Shown here one piece after another: positions 10,975-22,930 of a DNA stretch of 64,000 bases. Under the pieces are notes generated by a model. It made no database searches. It saw only the letters and a program-made list of their open reading frames with translations, and had not been told where the DNA came from. Position numbers and translations under genes: made by a program. This DNA comes from Sialis fuliginosa (taxonomy: Eukaryota > Arthropoda > Insecta > Megaloptera > Sialidae). Numbering within the stretch: the first letter of the stretch is position 1; each line of letters opens with the position of its first letter. Where the stretch lies: positions 186,001-250,000 of the forward strand of contig OY540813.1 in the NCBI GenBank assembly GCA_961205875.1, in the 5' to 3' direction.

Positions 10975-11515
10975 GTCCCAATTAGCAAATAAATATATAA
11001 CACACCACGCACTTGTACAATAATAATAAATCTCCACACACACACACACACATGTACCCCCCCCTCCCCCTCCACCCCCTCACTTCAGCGGTCACAAAAA
11101 AACCCTAAAATCGTGGGAATTTAAACATGTGCAAACCATTTTGTGATACTGTAAAGATGGAAGCAGTGTTTTGTATATGTACCACGTGTAGAATACAGTG
11201 TGGAGTTAGGTGGGAACGGTGGGTGTAAGGGCGGGTGCGGGGTGTGTTTGAATAGTGGTACGGGGGTGAGAGATGGTGATGCTGAAACACCCTCTTTCTA
11301 ACAGACACCTGCAGAGATCACGAAGCCTTTTACTGCGTCTGTTTTGCTCGAAGAGGGTAGATTATTTATTATTGAGACAGTGGCGGAGGTTTTTTTTTTT
11401 AAAAGAAAGTCAAAAAATAATAATTGCTTTAATCCCCCCCCCCTTATAATTTTTATATAAAAAAAATAAAGTATAAAAGCAGTTTAAAAAATATATTAAC
11501 GAGTTACCCTTACAT
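10975..11515. other. Non-coding DNA with CA microsatellite and a G-rich stretch
   Basis: A (CA)n run near 11035-11052 is followed by C-rich sequence and, at about 11210-11270, a GGGTG-rich stretch. No convincing gene is present; the frame at 11105-11308 (-) is low-complexity. Confidence 0.4.
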
Positions 11516-11700
11516 ATTATAAAACGCAACGTCTGTCTGTCTGTCCGTTAGTGCGCTTATTTTTTTTACGTGATTTTTTTTTTATTGAAAGATATGTTTT
11601 CTGGCCAGGTTATAGGATATATTTTGTTACGTTAGGTAACATAGGGAATAAGCAGTGACGATAATAGTAAATCAAGTCGGAAAAAAGTTAGTCTTAAAAA
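11516..11700 (+). mobile_element. Helitron 5'-region fragment
   Basis: The sequence ACGCAACGTCTGTCTGTCTG, TCTGGCCAGGTTATAGGATA and CAATAAT-like AGTAAATCAAGTCGGAAAAA matches the first ~220 bp of the intact Helitron at 23791. No 3' end is seen. Confidence 0.65.
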
Positions 11701-11724
11701 TAAGTCTTTAAAATAATTAATACT

Positions 11725-11850
11725 GTAGGGTTTCTTTTTTACGCGGTAGATACGTTCCGTGAAATGTTCTATAATTTTCTAATACCGCGTAAAACCAAAT
11801 CAATCAATTAAAATAGGTCGAAAATCGCATAAAATAGTTTTTGAAAATTG
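11725..11850. mobile_element. Diverged end of the 25645-26450 mariner-like family
   Basis: TTTTTTACGCGGTAGATACG and TTCCGTGAAATGTTCT resemble the inverted right end of the element at 25645-26450, which reads TTTTTACACGGTAGATACGT then TCC. Only one end is recognisable. Confidence 0.5.
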
Positions 11851-12145
11851 ATGAAAATACACAAAGAAAATAAGTTTGAAAATCTGAAAGAAATTGATAT
11901 ATAAAATTTTTTTCTATTTTGTTCAATTTTATTTATTTAATTTTATTCAAAAGTAACAATATTTTTTTATGAGAATTATCGCCTTCCTTGAACCATCAGC
12001 TTTAATTTGATACCCCTGATTGAACAAAAAAAAATTTTTTGGTAACGCATTTACCCTCTTAAAAAATATAAAAATTTATTTTTATAACTCATTTTGGTGC
12101 ACAATTTTTTATAAAATTAGACCAAATCTTAACTCTCAAGGACAT

Positions 12146-12146
<1 letters not shown>

Positions 12147-12192
<46 letters not shown>
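12147..12192. repeat. CAGA microsatellite
   Basis: (CAGA)n with one interruption, probably the tail of a transposon 3' region like those elsewhere in the window. Confidence 0.85.
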
Positions 12193-12880
12193 CAGTCCAT
12201 ACTAAGAAACGACACTACCTTGATTTATTATGTTTTTCTATATTCTATAACAAATATGTCATTTTAAAGTAATTTTCGATTTTTCAAAATAAATTAATGT
12301 ATATAGAAAATTTAAAATCATTTTTCAAATTTCTTGATTTATCGGACACACACAAAACCGATATGTATGTGTATTTGAAATTTGAATACAATTCAAAACT
12401 GAATTTTATCAATTACAATAATTCCACGTCATCTGATATACTTATTGTTCTCGTAAAATTAAATTTAAATTGGTTATATATTTCAATTGCAAATGCATTA
12501 ATATTATTTAAAAACCATCGACTTTGACGTCACAAAACAGTTCCTTTATAGCTGTCTCTGTCTAATGCCCATTGGTACAAACAGCTACTTTTCTCTTTTT
12601 CGACACAATTATTTGTGACGTTGTCTGGTGATAAAAAATTAGAAATTAATTCTGATATGATCAGAAAGTCATAAAGGTTTTTTTATTGATATTTTTAAAA
12701 TAAAAATAAGTTGGAAACTTGTCATTTTATTTAATTTTAATTAAATTTTATAAATGAACAAATAAAAATAGTGTAGGTATATTTATTTATATTACGAAAG
12801 GAGGGGGGGGGGGCTAAAATTTTCACGAGACATTACTAATTTTATATTTATTTAGACGTCTTTATTTTAATTTTTTTAAA
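12193..12880. other. AT-rich intergenic DNA
   Basis: No gene recognised. A G run lies at about 12803-12813. Confidence 0.4.
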
Positions 12881-13420
12881 TTGTATGTGTTTTTATCGAT
12901 GTGATCTCGAAAACTACTGGACCGATTTTGACGAAACCTGCACCAATGTGTTTCTTGAAACTTCAGAAGTGCTATAGACTACATATCATCACGCTATATC
13001 TTAAAATAGCTGAGCAGTGAGTATTTATATTCCTCTTCCCTCTAAAATGATTATTTTTTTATAAAAGTTTGTATGTGTTTTTGATCGATGTGATCTCGAA
13101 AACTACTGGACCGATTTTGGTGAAACCTGCACCAATGTGTTTCTTGAAACTTCAGAAGTGCTATAGACTACACATCATCACGCTATCTCTTAAAATAGCT
13201 GGGCAGTGAATATTTATATTCCTCTCCCCTCTAAAATTATTATTTTTTTATAAAAGTTTGTATGTGTTTTTGATCGATGTGATCTCGAAAACTACTGGAC
13301 CGATTTTGGTGAAACCTGCACCAATGTGTTTCTTGAAACTTTAGAAGTGCTGTAAACTACACACTATCTCTTAAAATAACTGAGCAGTGAATATTTATAT
13401 ATAACAAATATTTTTATAAT
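12881..13420. repeat. Three tandem ~188-bp units
   Basis: TTGTATGTGTTTTT starts at 12881, 13069 and 13258. Each unit contains GATCTCGAAAACTACTGGAC, GAAACCTGCACCAATGTGTT and TTAAAATAGCTGAGCAGTGA. The third is slightly shortened. The wording is that of a decayed insect transposon that has become a minisatellite. Confidence 0.9.
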
Positions 13421-13880
13421 TTTTTTATTAATGAAAATATTTTTCATGATTTTCTTTGATCAGCCCGTTAATGATTTCCCTTTATTTTTAAACTAGACAG
13501 AAGAAGAACTTTTATATATGTTATAATAAAAAATATCTCATTAGTCAATGTTAAATTCCATCAAAAAAAATAATAAGTAAGTACATTTCTAATATGACAG
13601 CATGAATGTTATAAAAAGATTTTTAAATCACATGTTTACGTGCCTTCCTTTTTTATGATGACGTCACATCGTAACTGTTTTTAGAAAAGTGTTTTTTATA
13701 ATATATAATAATATATCCTTATCAGTCGTAATAAAAAATCAATGTAAACACAATTAAAATTTATATGTATTTATTTGTACAATAAAGACATTTTTCTTGT
13801 TTTTTTTTTCCACTGATATCAGAAACGATTTTAGATACGACCTCAGTGTACTCAGAAGTGAGGTTATCGTATTTTTTTTT
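13421..13880. other. AT-rich intergenic DNA
   Basis: Nothing recognisable beyond low-complexity AT sequence. Confidence 0.35.
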
Positions 13881-14216
13881 GCTTCCTCGCAATACCGAAG
13901 ATACGGGAAGCTTTGTGATCGTTTTAAAATGAAAAAAAAAATTATTCTCCGATTTCAAAAATTTAAATTGATATTTCCGTTTCAACACTTTTTGTTCCGT
14001 GTCTATCTGTCTGTCTAGTGAATCCTTGTCATACGCATAACTCATGAACCACTGAACCGATATTAATGAAACTTGGTTGGATGGTTGGGTCTGGCTTGAG
14101 GACGGTCCCATTTCAAAATCGTGTGTAAGGGGGAGGGGTGACATTCCAAAATATCTATCTCAAGAACGACACATATTACGTGAAAATTTTATAGAATTTT
14201 TTTTTTTTTTAAAGCA
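13881..14216 (-). mobile_element. Family A, truncated copy A2 (inverted)
   Basis: It begins with GCTTCCTCGCAATACCGAAG, the reverse complement of the family A right end, then shows ATACGCATAACTCATGAACC, GACGGTCCCATTTCAAAATC and GTGTGTAAGGGGGAGGGGTG. It ends within a T run before the other terminus. The 127-codon frame on the minus strand is the repeat read through, not a gene. Confidence 0.8.
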
Positions 14217-14791
14217 CCGCCACTGTTTTATTTATATTATTTTATAAGAATGATTACATTAATCAGAGACACTTTTGTACATTGGATGTAAATGTTTTGA
14301 TAAAAATTTAAAAAAAAACTGTCTGCTTCGTCATGGAAATTTTTCGTTAAGTATATTGAAAACAAAAACTTAAAATAATTATAATTATAATTAACAATAC
14401 ATATTTTTAAATACATATATATATTTGCAAAGTGTAATCTATATGTATCGTAATTTCTACAAAAGATAATAATGATAGATGGAATGAAACCTTGCAAAAA
14501 AAAAATTAAAATAATAAGACTTTATCATTTTAGATAAAAATTATGTCCATAGTTGTTTTTTTAAAAACATTTCTAGTTCAATCCAGTTTTATTGATATAA
14601 ATAAAAACTACTTGCATTAAGAAGACATAAAACTAATAAAATAAATATATACAAAACTACTGTACATAGATGAATCAATAATATTCCAGATGCATACAAA
14701 TATTCGTTCATATTAATTTTTTTTAAATTTTTAAAAAAATTTTTGCGAAAATAACCAACATTTTTTAATACTAAAACGTTAAATTTTAAAA
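14217..14791. other. AT-rich intergenic DNA
   Basis: No gene; frame 14237-14497 (-) is low-complexity. Confidence 0.4.
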
Positions 14792-14793
14792 TA

Positions 14794-15454
14794 AGGTACT
14801 GGCACCAGTCTTTGACGTTTTTAGAGTAAGGTATAATGTTTTTTGGGATTGATTGTTTTCTTTTTTGTAATTCTCATGAACTCATGTTACTAATAAAACA
14901 TGTAACTCTTTATTTAATCAATTTAATTATCAAAGTCTGTGTAGATATAGTTCGTTTATGTTTTAAGTAAAACCAGTAATGGGCATCCAGTGATGGACAC
15001 GTATTAATGATAGACACAAACACAGTACATATAAAATAAAGAATGGTATAATTGTAAATAATGTAAAGCAGATGCTATGATAATATAATAATTAATAAAT
15101 AAATTATAGTAATAATTAAATGTCCACCATTTTGACACCTATTGGCCGATTGTCATCAAATCACGCTGTAAGACAGTTAAATGTATATAGATTATACTGG
15201 GGTAATACCAAAACTAGGGTGATCAGATTTTAGTTTTTGTAAACCCTGATAAGTAAATGAATTTTATTTTATTTTTTTTTTTATAAAAATTATTAAAATG
15301 TATTATCTTAATCTGCACTTTTGCGCCCCCTGCTCTATTTTTTTATTATTGCAAAACCCTGAGCCTGAAGAAACAGTATACAAATGCTGAGACTGGGTGA
15401 AAAGAGTGAAAACCTAAGACCTGGTCAACCTAACCAAAACTGGTCTCAGTACCT
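14794..15454. mobile_element. Family B MITE, copy B1, TA-flanked
   Basis: The left end AGGTACTGGCACCAGTC and right end ACTGGTCTCAGTACCT are inverted, with TA on both sides (14792-14793, 15455-15456), which suggests a Tc1/mariner-type target. The body has the family words CCAGTGATGGACAC, CACCATTTTGACACCTATTG and CACGCTGTAAGACAGTTAAA. From about 15220 an unrelated AGGGTGATCAGATTTTAG..AACCCTGA segment appears inserted. Confidence 0.8.
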
Positions 15455-15456
15455 TA

Positions 15457-15935
15457 CTTGTAAATTAGTAAATTTTGATCAAGTTTTAAATTCACAACAA
15501 AAATTGTATATTTATAAAATTTACCGTAATATTTTTATAAAAAATATGTACGCCACTGACTGATACAAGGGGTTCATAAATAAACATTCATATGTATGTG
15601 TGTATGTAGAAAAATAAACCCCCTGGTAGTAGTAGGACCGTTTAAAATCTTTGTGATCTCTGACAAAGAACCTTTCCCTAAATCTAAAATAGGGGTCACA
15701 TTTGTTAAAGCACAAAAAGACATAGCGTCACACATGCGTTTGCGTGTGTTTATTCTAAAGATGGTAAACAGGTGTATATTGACGGCATTTAAGGGTAGGG
15801 GGTAGTTTTTTTGCACTGTATTAAATGATTAATATATTATACTATATTGAACTATGAATCGAACGGTAAAACGTAAAAATTTAAACGCGCACTATATTAA
15901 ATGAAATGAGAAATAGTGAAGAGCATTAAATAAAC
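15457..15935. other. Non-coding spacer between B1 and B2
   Basis: Overlapping frames on both strands at 15574-15816 are not supported by any recognisable domain. Confidence 0.4.
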
Positions 15936-15937
15936 TA

Positions 15938-16392
15938 AGGTACTGGCACCAGTCTTGGATATGACCCCAGTAATGGCTATTTTTTAATTAAATGTACTGA
16001 ATTAGAAATATTTGTTGATATTTGATTACTACAATTTCTTAATATTAATCTATATACATTTAACTGTCTTACAGCGTGATTTGATCACATGAGGCCAATA
16101 GGTGTCAAAATGGTGGACATTTAAACTAATTATTAGTATAATTTATTTATTAATTATAGCAACTGCTTTACATTGTTTCAAATTTGACGATTCTTTTGTG
16201 TCGTAGTATTTATCATTTGCAAGTGTCCATCACTGCGTGCTCATTACTGGTTTTACTTTATCCATTACTGGAGAAAAAACATGAACAAAATAAAAGGCTA
16301 TAATTTCAAAAACAAACTATATTTGCGGACTTTGGTAATTAAATTGATTAAATAAAGAGTTACTTGTTTTATTAATAACATGAGATTATGAG
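15938..16392. mobile_element. Family B MITE, copy B2, right end lost
   Basis: TA then AGGTACTGGCACCAGTCTTG begins the copy. The standard body follows to AGAGTTACTTGTTTTATTAA. It breaks off before the right terminus where ATAGACAGACGGACAG starts. Confidence 0.85.
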
Positions 16393-17330
16393 TTTAATAG
16401 ACAGACGGACAGAGCGAAATTATAATGGTTCCTAGTTTTCTACAGAATCCTAAAAACAGTGCAATAGCATTTTTATTTTCATTAAAATAATCCCATCGTT
16501 TTAAAACATAAAAATCATATTCAAATCTGATCAAAAATGGTTTGATTTACATTCAAATATTAGAAATGGTTTGAATCCATGAAAACATATGTTCACAATG
16601 AAAGGTCATTGACCCCATAACAATACACGAACAACTCTAAAATAACATAACCTATAAAATATTAAAGTATTTAAAATCAAAATGTACCTGTTGTATTGAG
16701 AATTCTCGGCCGCACATTTATATTATTAATAGAATACATATTATTTTATTTATGTTCATTCACTTTTGATAAGAATTAACTTAACCCAAAAATTGTTTTT
16801 ATTTCTATTCTATTTTTCTAAGTATGTTCCAAGCACACACAAAACATATGAACTACGCACTTGCGTTAATTATCTTGTAATATATTCAAAAACACAAATA
16901 AAATTTCTAAAATATAACCTAAAAAAAGTTTTTATATTGTTTTTTACTTTAAAATAAATTTACATATATCAAAATATATACCGAACTAATTGAAAAATTC
17001 ATTATAATCACCTATTAATAATAAACATCACTTTATTATTATTTTTTAATTTGACTTTTCTGAACCTAAAGATTTCGTAGTAAAATATGAACTGAAGTTT
17101 GTATACCTGTACATACGTAGGGAACTTAAAAAAACTACAAATCAACAAGATTATAAATTCAATGAATTATAAGTTAATATATAACAATTAAGGCATCTTT
17201 ACATCTAATATATCAATTATATATCATAATTAAGTCTATATTTGATTTAAAATAAAGAAAACTTGATTAAATTATTAAATTAATTAATTAGAATTTAAAT
17301 TTGGCGCTCGACAATTGTTGATACATGAAT
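16393..17330. other. AT-rich intergenic DNA
   Basis: Begins with a short CAGACGGACAG transposon tail; otherwise nothing recognised. Confidence 0.4.
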
Positions 17331-17914
17331 AATATTGAAGTGCAACAAATGAACAAATTATAAGGTTGCATCGACGTGACAGTGGCTAGCGCGTAATCCT
17401 AGACTTTAATAAGTTTATCACGTCAATCCCGTTATAATATTCAATGATATTGTGTTTTCAACTTAATTTAATGTGTGCATTAAATGATGGAATACATTAA
17501 AACGTGTTCAGTGCTTTTGATTTATGAATATATCGAAAAACAAATCGCGTGTAGAATGCAGACTCAATGGCGTCGGTTTTCAGTTATCCTATTTTAAAGT
17601 ATTGGTAAAGTTTACAAAGTTTCCTTTACTTAATTAGTCAACTGTAATGTTCGTATAATAGTGTGAAGGTGTTTTATTACCTGATCCCTTCTTAATTTGT
17701 GATTAACTTTACAATAATAAATCATAAGAAAATGGCGGGAATAGTGACTCTTGTATATTTTTACAATTTTATGTGATTATTGTGTTTTAATAATAATAAT
17801 TGTTCTAATATATTGTGTCTTTTAAGTGATCAAATACATGTGTACGTGTTTAATTCTTTTTTTCTTATTATAACCTGTGAAGATCGTATGGCGCCAAATG
17901 TCAATAAGGTAAAA
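17331..17914 (+). other. Possible 5' UTR/first exon region, low support
   Basis: This stretch lacks the repeat families and has a less skewed composition (GACGTGACAGTGGCTAGCGC, ATGCAGACTCAATGGCGTCG). It contains ATGGCGGGAATAGTGACTCT at about 17732, a 14-codon frame, and at 17889 ATGGCGCCAAATGTCAATAA ending AAG/GTAAAAT, which could be a seven-codon first coding exon with a donor. No following exon could be identified, so the call is speculative. Confidence 0.18.
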
Positions 17915-18009
17915 TGTTATATTTTCAGTTTTATTGCATTGTTCTATAATAAAAGTTGGATGTTTTGTGTTATTTACTTAGTAAAGTGTTTCTATCAAGT
18001 CTTATGCCG

Positions 18010-18125
18010 TGTTCAGACCGAAAAAACAAAACAGCAACATCGTGTCTTTTTGACAAAAGTGCAATAAAGCCTATGCATTTTTAAATACGACGTGTTTTCA
18101 AACACTGTGTTGCTGTTTTGTTTTA
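18010..18125. repeat. Short inverted repeat
   Basis: AAACAAAACAGCAACATCGT and, inverted, ACTGTGTTGCTGTTTTGTTT form a ~115-bp foldback segment. It looks like a small MITE but target duplications were not resolved. Confidence 0.55.
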
Positions 18126-18348
18126 TAACAGCTTAATCCATTATCTTTAACAATAATCAAATAATCATAAAGACAAGTTTTGATGGTTAAATAATGCATT
18201 TTCTACCTCAAACTCCTCAAATTAAATCGAAATATTCTATAAATAATAAATACAGCATCTGTACTAAAGGGATGTATATTTTTCTTTGTGATTAATGCGC
18301 TAAATTAATTAAAATACTTAAAAACAAATAATACAAGCTTGGGGTGTG

Positions 18349-18640
18349 TCCGTGTGTCTGTGTGTGATGCAACGCGACATTTCGCAACAACAAAGCATCA
18401 AGTTTCTGGTACGCCCAACGTGCAACACTAGACGTAATTCACGTTAAAACTGTATGCAGTACGGAACACCAATACGCGCGACTGAACCCGCAATTGACAA
18501 ATCGCTGAAATAATGTGTAGAAGCTAGTTCTGTATAAACGTGCCTATATTATTATACATATAGATATTTGTATACATTATATATGCATTTACGAGTGTGT
18601 CTGTATGTGATGCAACGCGACATTTCGCAACAACAAAGGT
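18349..18640. repeat. Direct duplication of a ~45-bp GC-richer motif
   Basis: TGATGCAACGCGACATTTCG followed by CAACAACAAAG occurs at about 18365 and 18607, each preceded by a GTGTGTCTG run. Confidence 0.8.
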
Positions 18641-18689
18641 GATTTCTTTGTTAACTTTTCCTACACATAATCGATACGTGCCTTTTTTA

Positions 18690-18830
18690 CCTATTGCGTA
18701 CGGGTGTGCGTCTGCCCGTGTGTCTGTCTGTCCGTGTGTGTGTGTGTTGCGTCGCGCTGTGCCCGTGCCGGTGCATCTAGTTTCGGTTAACCGTGCAGGG
18801 CCGAACGTGGCGGGCCCCATTTACATCCCA
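18690..18830. other. Local GC-rich island
   Basis: This stretch is markedly GC-richer than its neighbours (GTTGCGTCGCGCTGTGCCCG, GGGCCGAACGTGGCGGGCCC). Frames are open on both strands over it (18597-18872 +, 18524-18820 -), but neither peptide is recognisable and both contain simple-sequence runs. It could be promoter-associated or captured sequence. Confidence 0.35.
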
Positions 18831-19589
18831 CAGAAAAAAAATCAACAACAATCATTCAATTTAATTTTTTAATTTAGAACAACGAAAATTAAAGAAAAAA
18901 AACAATGAGCTTAATCTAATTCCATCTTAGGCTTTCTACAAGTCAAATGAAAAATCCATCAAATTTGATTGTTATTAAATTATAGAGCATGGATTTAAAA
19001 AAAAGCCTAATTTTTGGCGACATAGTACTCTGTAACTATAAATGATACAAACTTCGGAATGGTGTTAAAATATGTATTATACAGTGTAATTTTACGTGTT
19101 AAAATTTCAAATAATTTCGTTTATTAGTTTACTTGTTACAGCCCTTTTAAGTTAGGTTATAAAAAAATAAGCAATTTAATTTTAAATTTTCTATAGATGC
19201 AAAAAATCGTTTTTTTTAAAAAATCGGTGTATTTTTTTTAAATAGCTGTAACGGCTAAAGTATCTTTCGGAATGATATGAAATTTCAATACGTTATTTAA
19301 GACTACATAACGTATTCTTTGAGACTAATCTGAAAACTGTGTGACGTACAGTTCCATAGTTCTATGTCATCAAACATGAAACGTTTTTTTAATGTATGTA
19401 TATATGTAAAATGAAAAAGTTAATAAATTATGAAGTACGCCCCTGGTTGTATTGCTCCGGGTTTTGTTTGTTAACACGGCTCTCGTTTCAATTTCATTTT
19501 GTATTATTACTTCAGCTGTACTTGCATTGACTCATAACAACTTACTGTAATCGTGGTTAGAATTATTGATATTCATATGCAACCATTAT
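18831..19589. other. AT-rich intergenic DNA
   Basis: Nothing recognisable. Confidence 0.35.
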
Positions 19590-19745
19590 TAACTATTCTG
19601 GCTGTTACCCGCGACTTCGTATTTTTTTTTATCAAATACAAAACAGCCTATGTCCTTCTTCAGGATATTAGCTATCTCCCTACCAAATTTCATCAAAATC
19701 GGTTCAGCAGTTTATCTGTGAAAAGGTAACAAACAAATTCGGCGA
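19590..19745. mobile_element. Helitron-like fragment
   Basis: GGCTGTTACCCGCGACTTCG, CTCCCTACCAAATTTCATCA and AAATCGGTTCAGCAGTTT are standard words of lepidopteran Helitron-type repeats in inverted orientation. No CTAG end remains. Confidence 0.55.
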
Positions 19746-20099
19746 ATCCAGAATAGTTTTACTAACTTTATTTTTTGCGTAAAAAGTTCATTTCTTGATA
19801 AATTGACGCCTAAATGGTAAGAGACAATAAGAAAGAACACCTTTTTTATTATTACATATTATTTTAAAAATCGCTTTACATATAACAACTCCAAGCAATG
19901 AAGTAAAAAAATGATCTCGTTACACTTATCAAAAATCATTAAAAATAGATAAAAATACAATCTAGCTTCACACATCCATGGAAGAAGAGATTTTGCAGAT
20001 TAACCTGACTTAATAACATAGCTTTCTGAAATATGTAACCCTCGTTATAGGATACTTATGAATGATATGTTCCCGTATGTATATTTCACGTTATTTCCT

Positions 20100-20531
20100 A
20101 AACCAAAAGACCAAATTGAATACTGTAAAGGGCAAATTATATCTACATTAAGTACTTATGACGACGAAATCGTTTATTTCGTTAAGGATTAATATATTGC
20201 AGGTCATAAGTCCACGTAAACAGAACCCAAATATTTTAAATTTTCTTTGTAACATAAAAACAGTCATTGTGGCTTAAATATAAAAGTTAGATATATGGTG
20301 TCGCGGACTTTATTGTAGATCTTTTGATTCTGCACAATTCTTTACTACATTATTTTGTTCAATATTGAACGGTTTAGGCAGCGTACTGCAAAAGAGTAAC
20401 TTTTTCCGACTTGATTTACTATTATTGTCACTGCTTACCTAACGTAACAAAATACAGTCTATAACCTGACCAGAGAATGTTTTTAAACCGACGGACAGAC
20501 AGACAGACACGTTGAGCTTTATATATATAGA
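20100..20531 (-). mobile_element. Helitron 5' half (inverted), same family as 23791-24686
   Basis: Read on the minus strand it starts TCTATATATATAAAGCTCAA at 20531 and contains the CTGTCTG run, GTAAATCAAGTCGGAAAAAG, TACGCTGCCTAAACCGTTCA and CATTGTGGCTTAAATA-like text of the intact element. Its 3' part is missing, so it is a truncated copy. Confidence 0.75.
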
Positions 20532-21255
20532 TATAGAAGTATGGATTTTCAAATGAAACCTTCAGACTTTCTTATACGGTTATATATAGTGTATAAGAAA
20601 GTATAGTAAAACTGACTTAATATAAATATAAGTACAGTGTGTTCTTACAGACAGGAATCAAGAAACGCCTTGGGGTAATCAGGATAGGATATACAATATA
20701 CGTATATATATATATACTTAAATGCTTAATTGTCAATTATTAATATCACCTTTTTATTGTAATTAAATATCAGTTAAACCGGTTTAAATATGTGCTACAA
20801 TATACGTACATACTTAAGTACTTACTTACTTACGTACGATCCCCGATGAAACGTTTATTTCACATTATTCAAATCAGTAGAAAATAAATTAATGCATAAA
20901 TCAAAGATGTTGTTGTCTCTTCAACTTTTAACTAGGGCTGCTCAAATATTTATTGATTTTATATGATTTATATCAAATTGTACATTTTTATTAATTACAC
21001 AGACCCACAAAACTTATTTTTGGGCACTAAATTAAATTTATTAAAAATATTTTTTTATAGAATGTTTCCAAGGACCGTGATAATAAAATTGATGTGGGAA
21101 TACTTTGAGAGAATAGTGAATACTCTTTCAAACAAACAAAAAATTTACCAAATTTGTCCTTTTTTCTCAGAAGTATCATGTTGAAGTTACTATCAATTTT
21201 TTATTTTGAATATTCTATCCTCTAAGAATATCAGCACTATGTACACATTATCATA
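20532..21255. other. AT-rich intergenic DNA with AT/GTAC microsatellites
   Basis: A TATATA run near 20700 and ACTTACTTACTTACGTACG near 20818; no gene. Confidence 0.4.
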
Positions 21256-22095
21256 CCCCCCCCCCCTCAAACTACAATCACACCCCCACCCCAAACAGAT
21301 ATAAAATCAGTGTAGTACATTTTTTCAATATCTTGTCCGTCTGTCTGTCTGCCAAGACAGAGGTATCAGGTTGAAATTAAATTTTGAATTTGTATGCTTT
21401 ATCCCCTTGACATTTTTTAACGCCTTGCACTTTGATGCATTATTGTACCCCCCCCCCCCCCCCCTTAACAGATATAAAATCAATGTAGTATATTTTTTCA
21501 ATATCTTGTCCGTCTGTCTGTCCGCCAAGACAGAGGTATCAACTTGAAATTGAATTTTGATTTTGAATGATCTCTTTCCTTGAAATTTTTTAACGCCTTG
21601 CACTTTGTATGCATTATTGTAACCTCCCCCTCTAGCTACAACCATGCCCCCCCCCCCCTAACAGATATAAAATCAGTGTAGTATACTTTTTCAATATCCT
21701 GTCCGTCTGTCTGTCCGCCAAGACAGAGATATCAAGTTGAAATTAATTATTTATTTTGTTTGCTCTATCCCCTTGAAATTTTTTAACGCCTTGCATTTTG
21801 TATGCATTATTGTACCCCTCCCCCTCTAGCTACAACCACGCCCCCCCCCCCCCCTAACAGATATAAAGTCAGTGTAGTATATTTTTTCAATATCTTGTCC
21901 GTCTGTCTGTCCGCCAAGACAGAGGTAACAAGTTGAAATTAAAATATTTATTTTGTTTGCTATATCCCCTTGAATTTTTTTTAACGCCTTGTACTTTGTA
22001 TGCATTATTGTCTCTCTCTTGTTACGACCGTGCACTACACTACCCCCCCCCCCCCACACACACAACAGATACAAAGTCAGTGTAGTATATTTTTA
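21256..22095. repeat. Minisatellite, five ~175-210 bp units each with a poly-C run
   Basis: AACAGATATAAAATCAGTGT-like starts lie at about 21293, 21466, 21659, 21855 and 22064. Each unit holds TATCTTGTCCGTCTGTCTGT, CCGCCAAGACAGAGGTATCA, AACGCCTTGCACTTTGTATG and a C run of 9 to 18. The unit looks like a transposon fragment that has been amplified. The three minus-strand frames here are open only because of this array. Confidence 0.92.
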
Positions 22096-22440
22096 TATCG
22101 ATTGCTTTAATTTTAGATGTCTTTGTTCCACCCTACATCTTTTGTTCCTTTGTCTTTAACGAGATTCAATTCAACAACGACGCGGCAACGGGAGCAATTT
22201 GAGTAAATATGTGTAGTAGTTATATTTGTATTTGTCGACTCACGGGTTTACACGCCACGCCAAGCGCCGCGCCCCCCGCCACGCTTGTACAAGTATAAAC
22301 ATCTGTACGTGCGATTTGCTATTAGCTCACTTGGGCGACAAATTGTGTAAAAATAAATAATACAATCGATGTCCAATTGCCATTTGTATAAAACTTCAAA
22401 AAAGAAGGACGTTCTCAATTCGAATAAAATATAAATATAA
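22096..22440. other. Non-coding DNA with a GC-rich patch
   Basis: CACGCCACGCCAAGCGCCGC and CGCCACGC at about 22250-22285 are GC-rich. No recognisable gene. Confidence 0.35.
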
Positions 22441-22930
22441 ATATGAAACACGAAAAAAATGGGGTAAAAGTGAAACAAGCTTGCAACTAAAAAACTTATT
22501 TGTTTATAGGAGAATTATAAAAACTGAAGGTTTGTTAAAGCGACCTGAATCGCCTAATAAGTGATGTGTCACCCCTTCTACACCCTGTTAGTTAATTCTT
22601 TGCACATAACTTTCTGTATAGCTCAGATATTAATTAAAGTTACAATTTCACATTGATATGCCACAAAGAAGATAAATCAAACTTGCCAATTTCATTTTTC
22701 TAGAAATATTTTCCATTAGAGGCCTGTTTGACTTTTTCCCAAATTAGAGGTTAAATATGAAACACAGTTTTTTGATTTTTAAAGTCCCTGTTGTATCGTA
22801 CAGTTCAAATGACGTAAGTATTTAAAATGGTTATTCATAAGCGCATCTAGTACAAATAATTAAAGTATGAATTTGTATCGTTAACTGTCAAAAAACATCA
22901 AAGATTTGTATTTTGTTTCACTTTTACCCC
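22441..22930. mobile_element. Family F MITE, copy F1
   Basis: GGGGTAAAAGTGAAACAAGC at 22461 is mirrored by TTTGTTTCACTTTTACCCC ending at 22930. Comparison with the inverted copy at 48612-49098 shows the element also includes the preceding AAATATGAAACAC segment. The body contains TAAAGCGACCTGAATCGCCT and GGCCTGTTTGACTTTTTCCC. No ORF. The target duplication is not clear. Confidence 0.8.

Noticed and set aside
13761..14144. 127-codon minus frame, and similar frames at 38982, 50169 and 60786
   Set aside because: All are the same piece of family A read in one frame (start MSPLPLTHDF); copies break freely and it has no known domain.
18524..18872. Overlapping ORFs on both strands
   Set aside because: Simple-sequence VCVSVC/THTHGQTDT content and no family match; retained only as a GC island.
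21325..22074. Minus-strand ORFs rich in glycine
   Set aside because: They are translations of the poly-C minisatellite.
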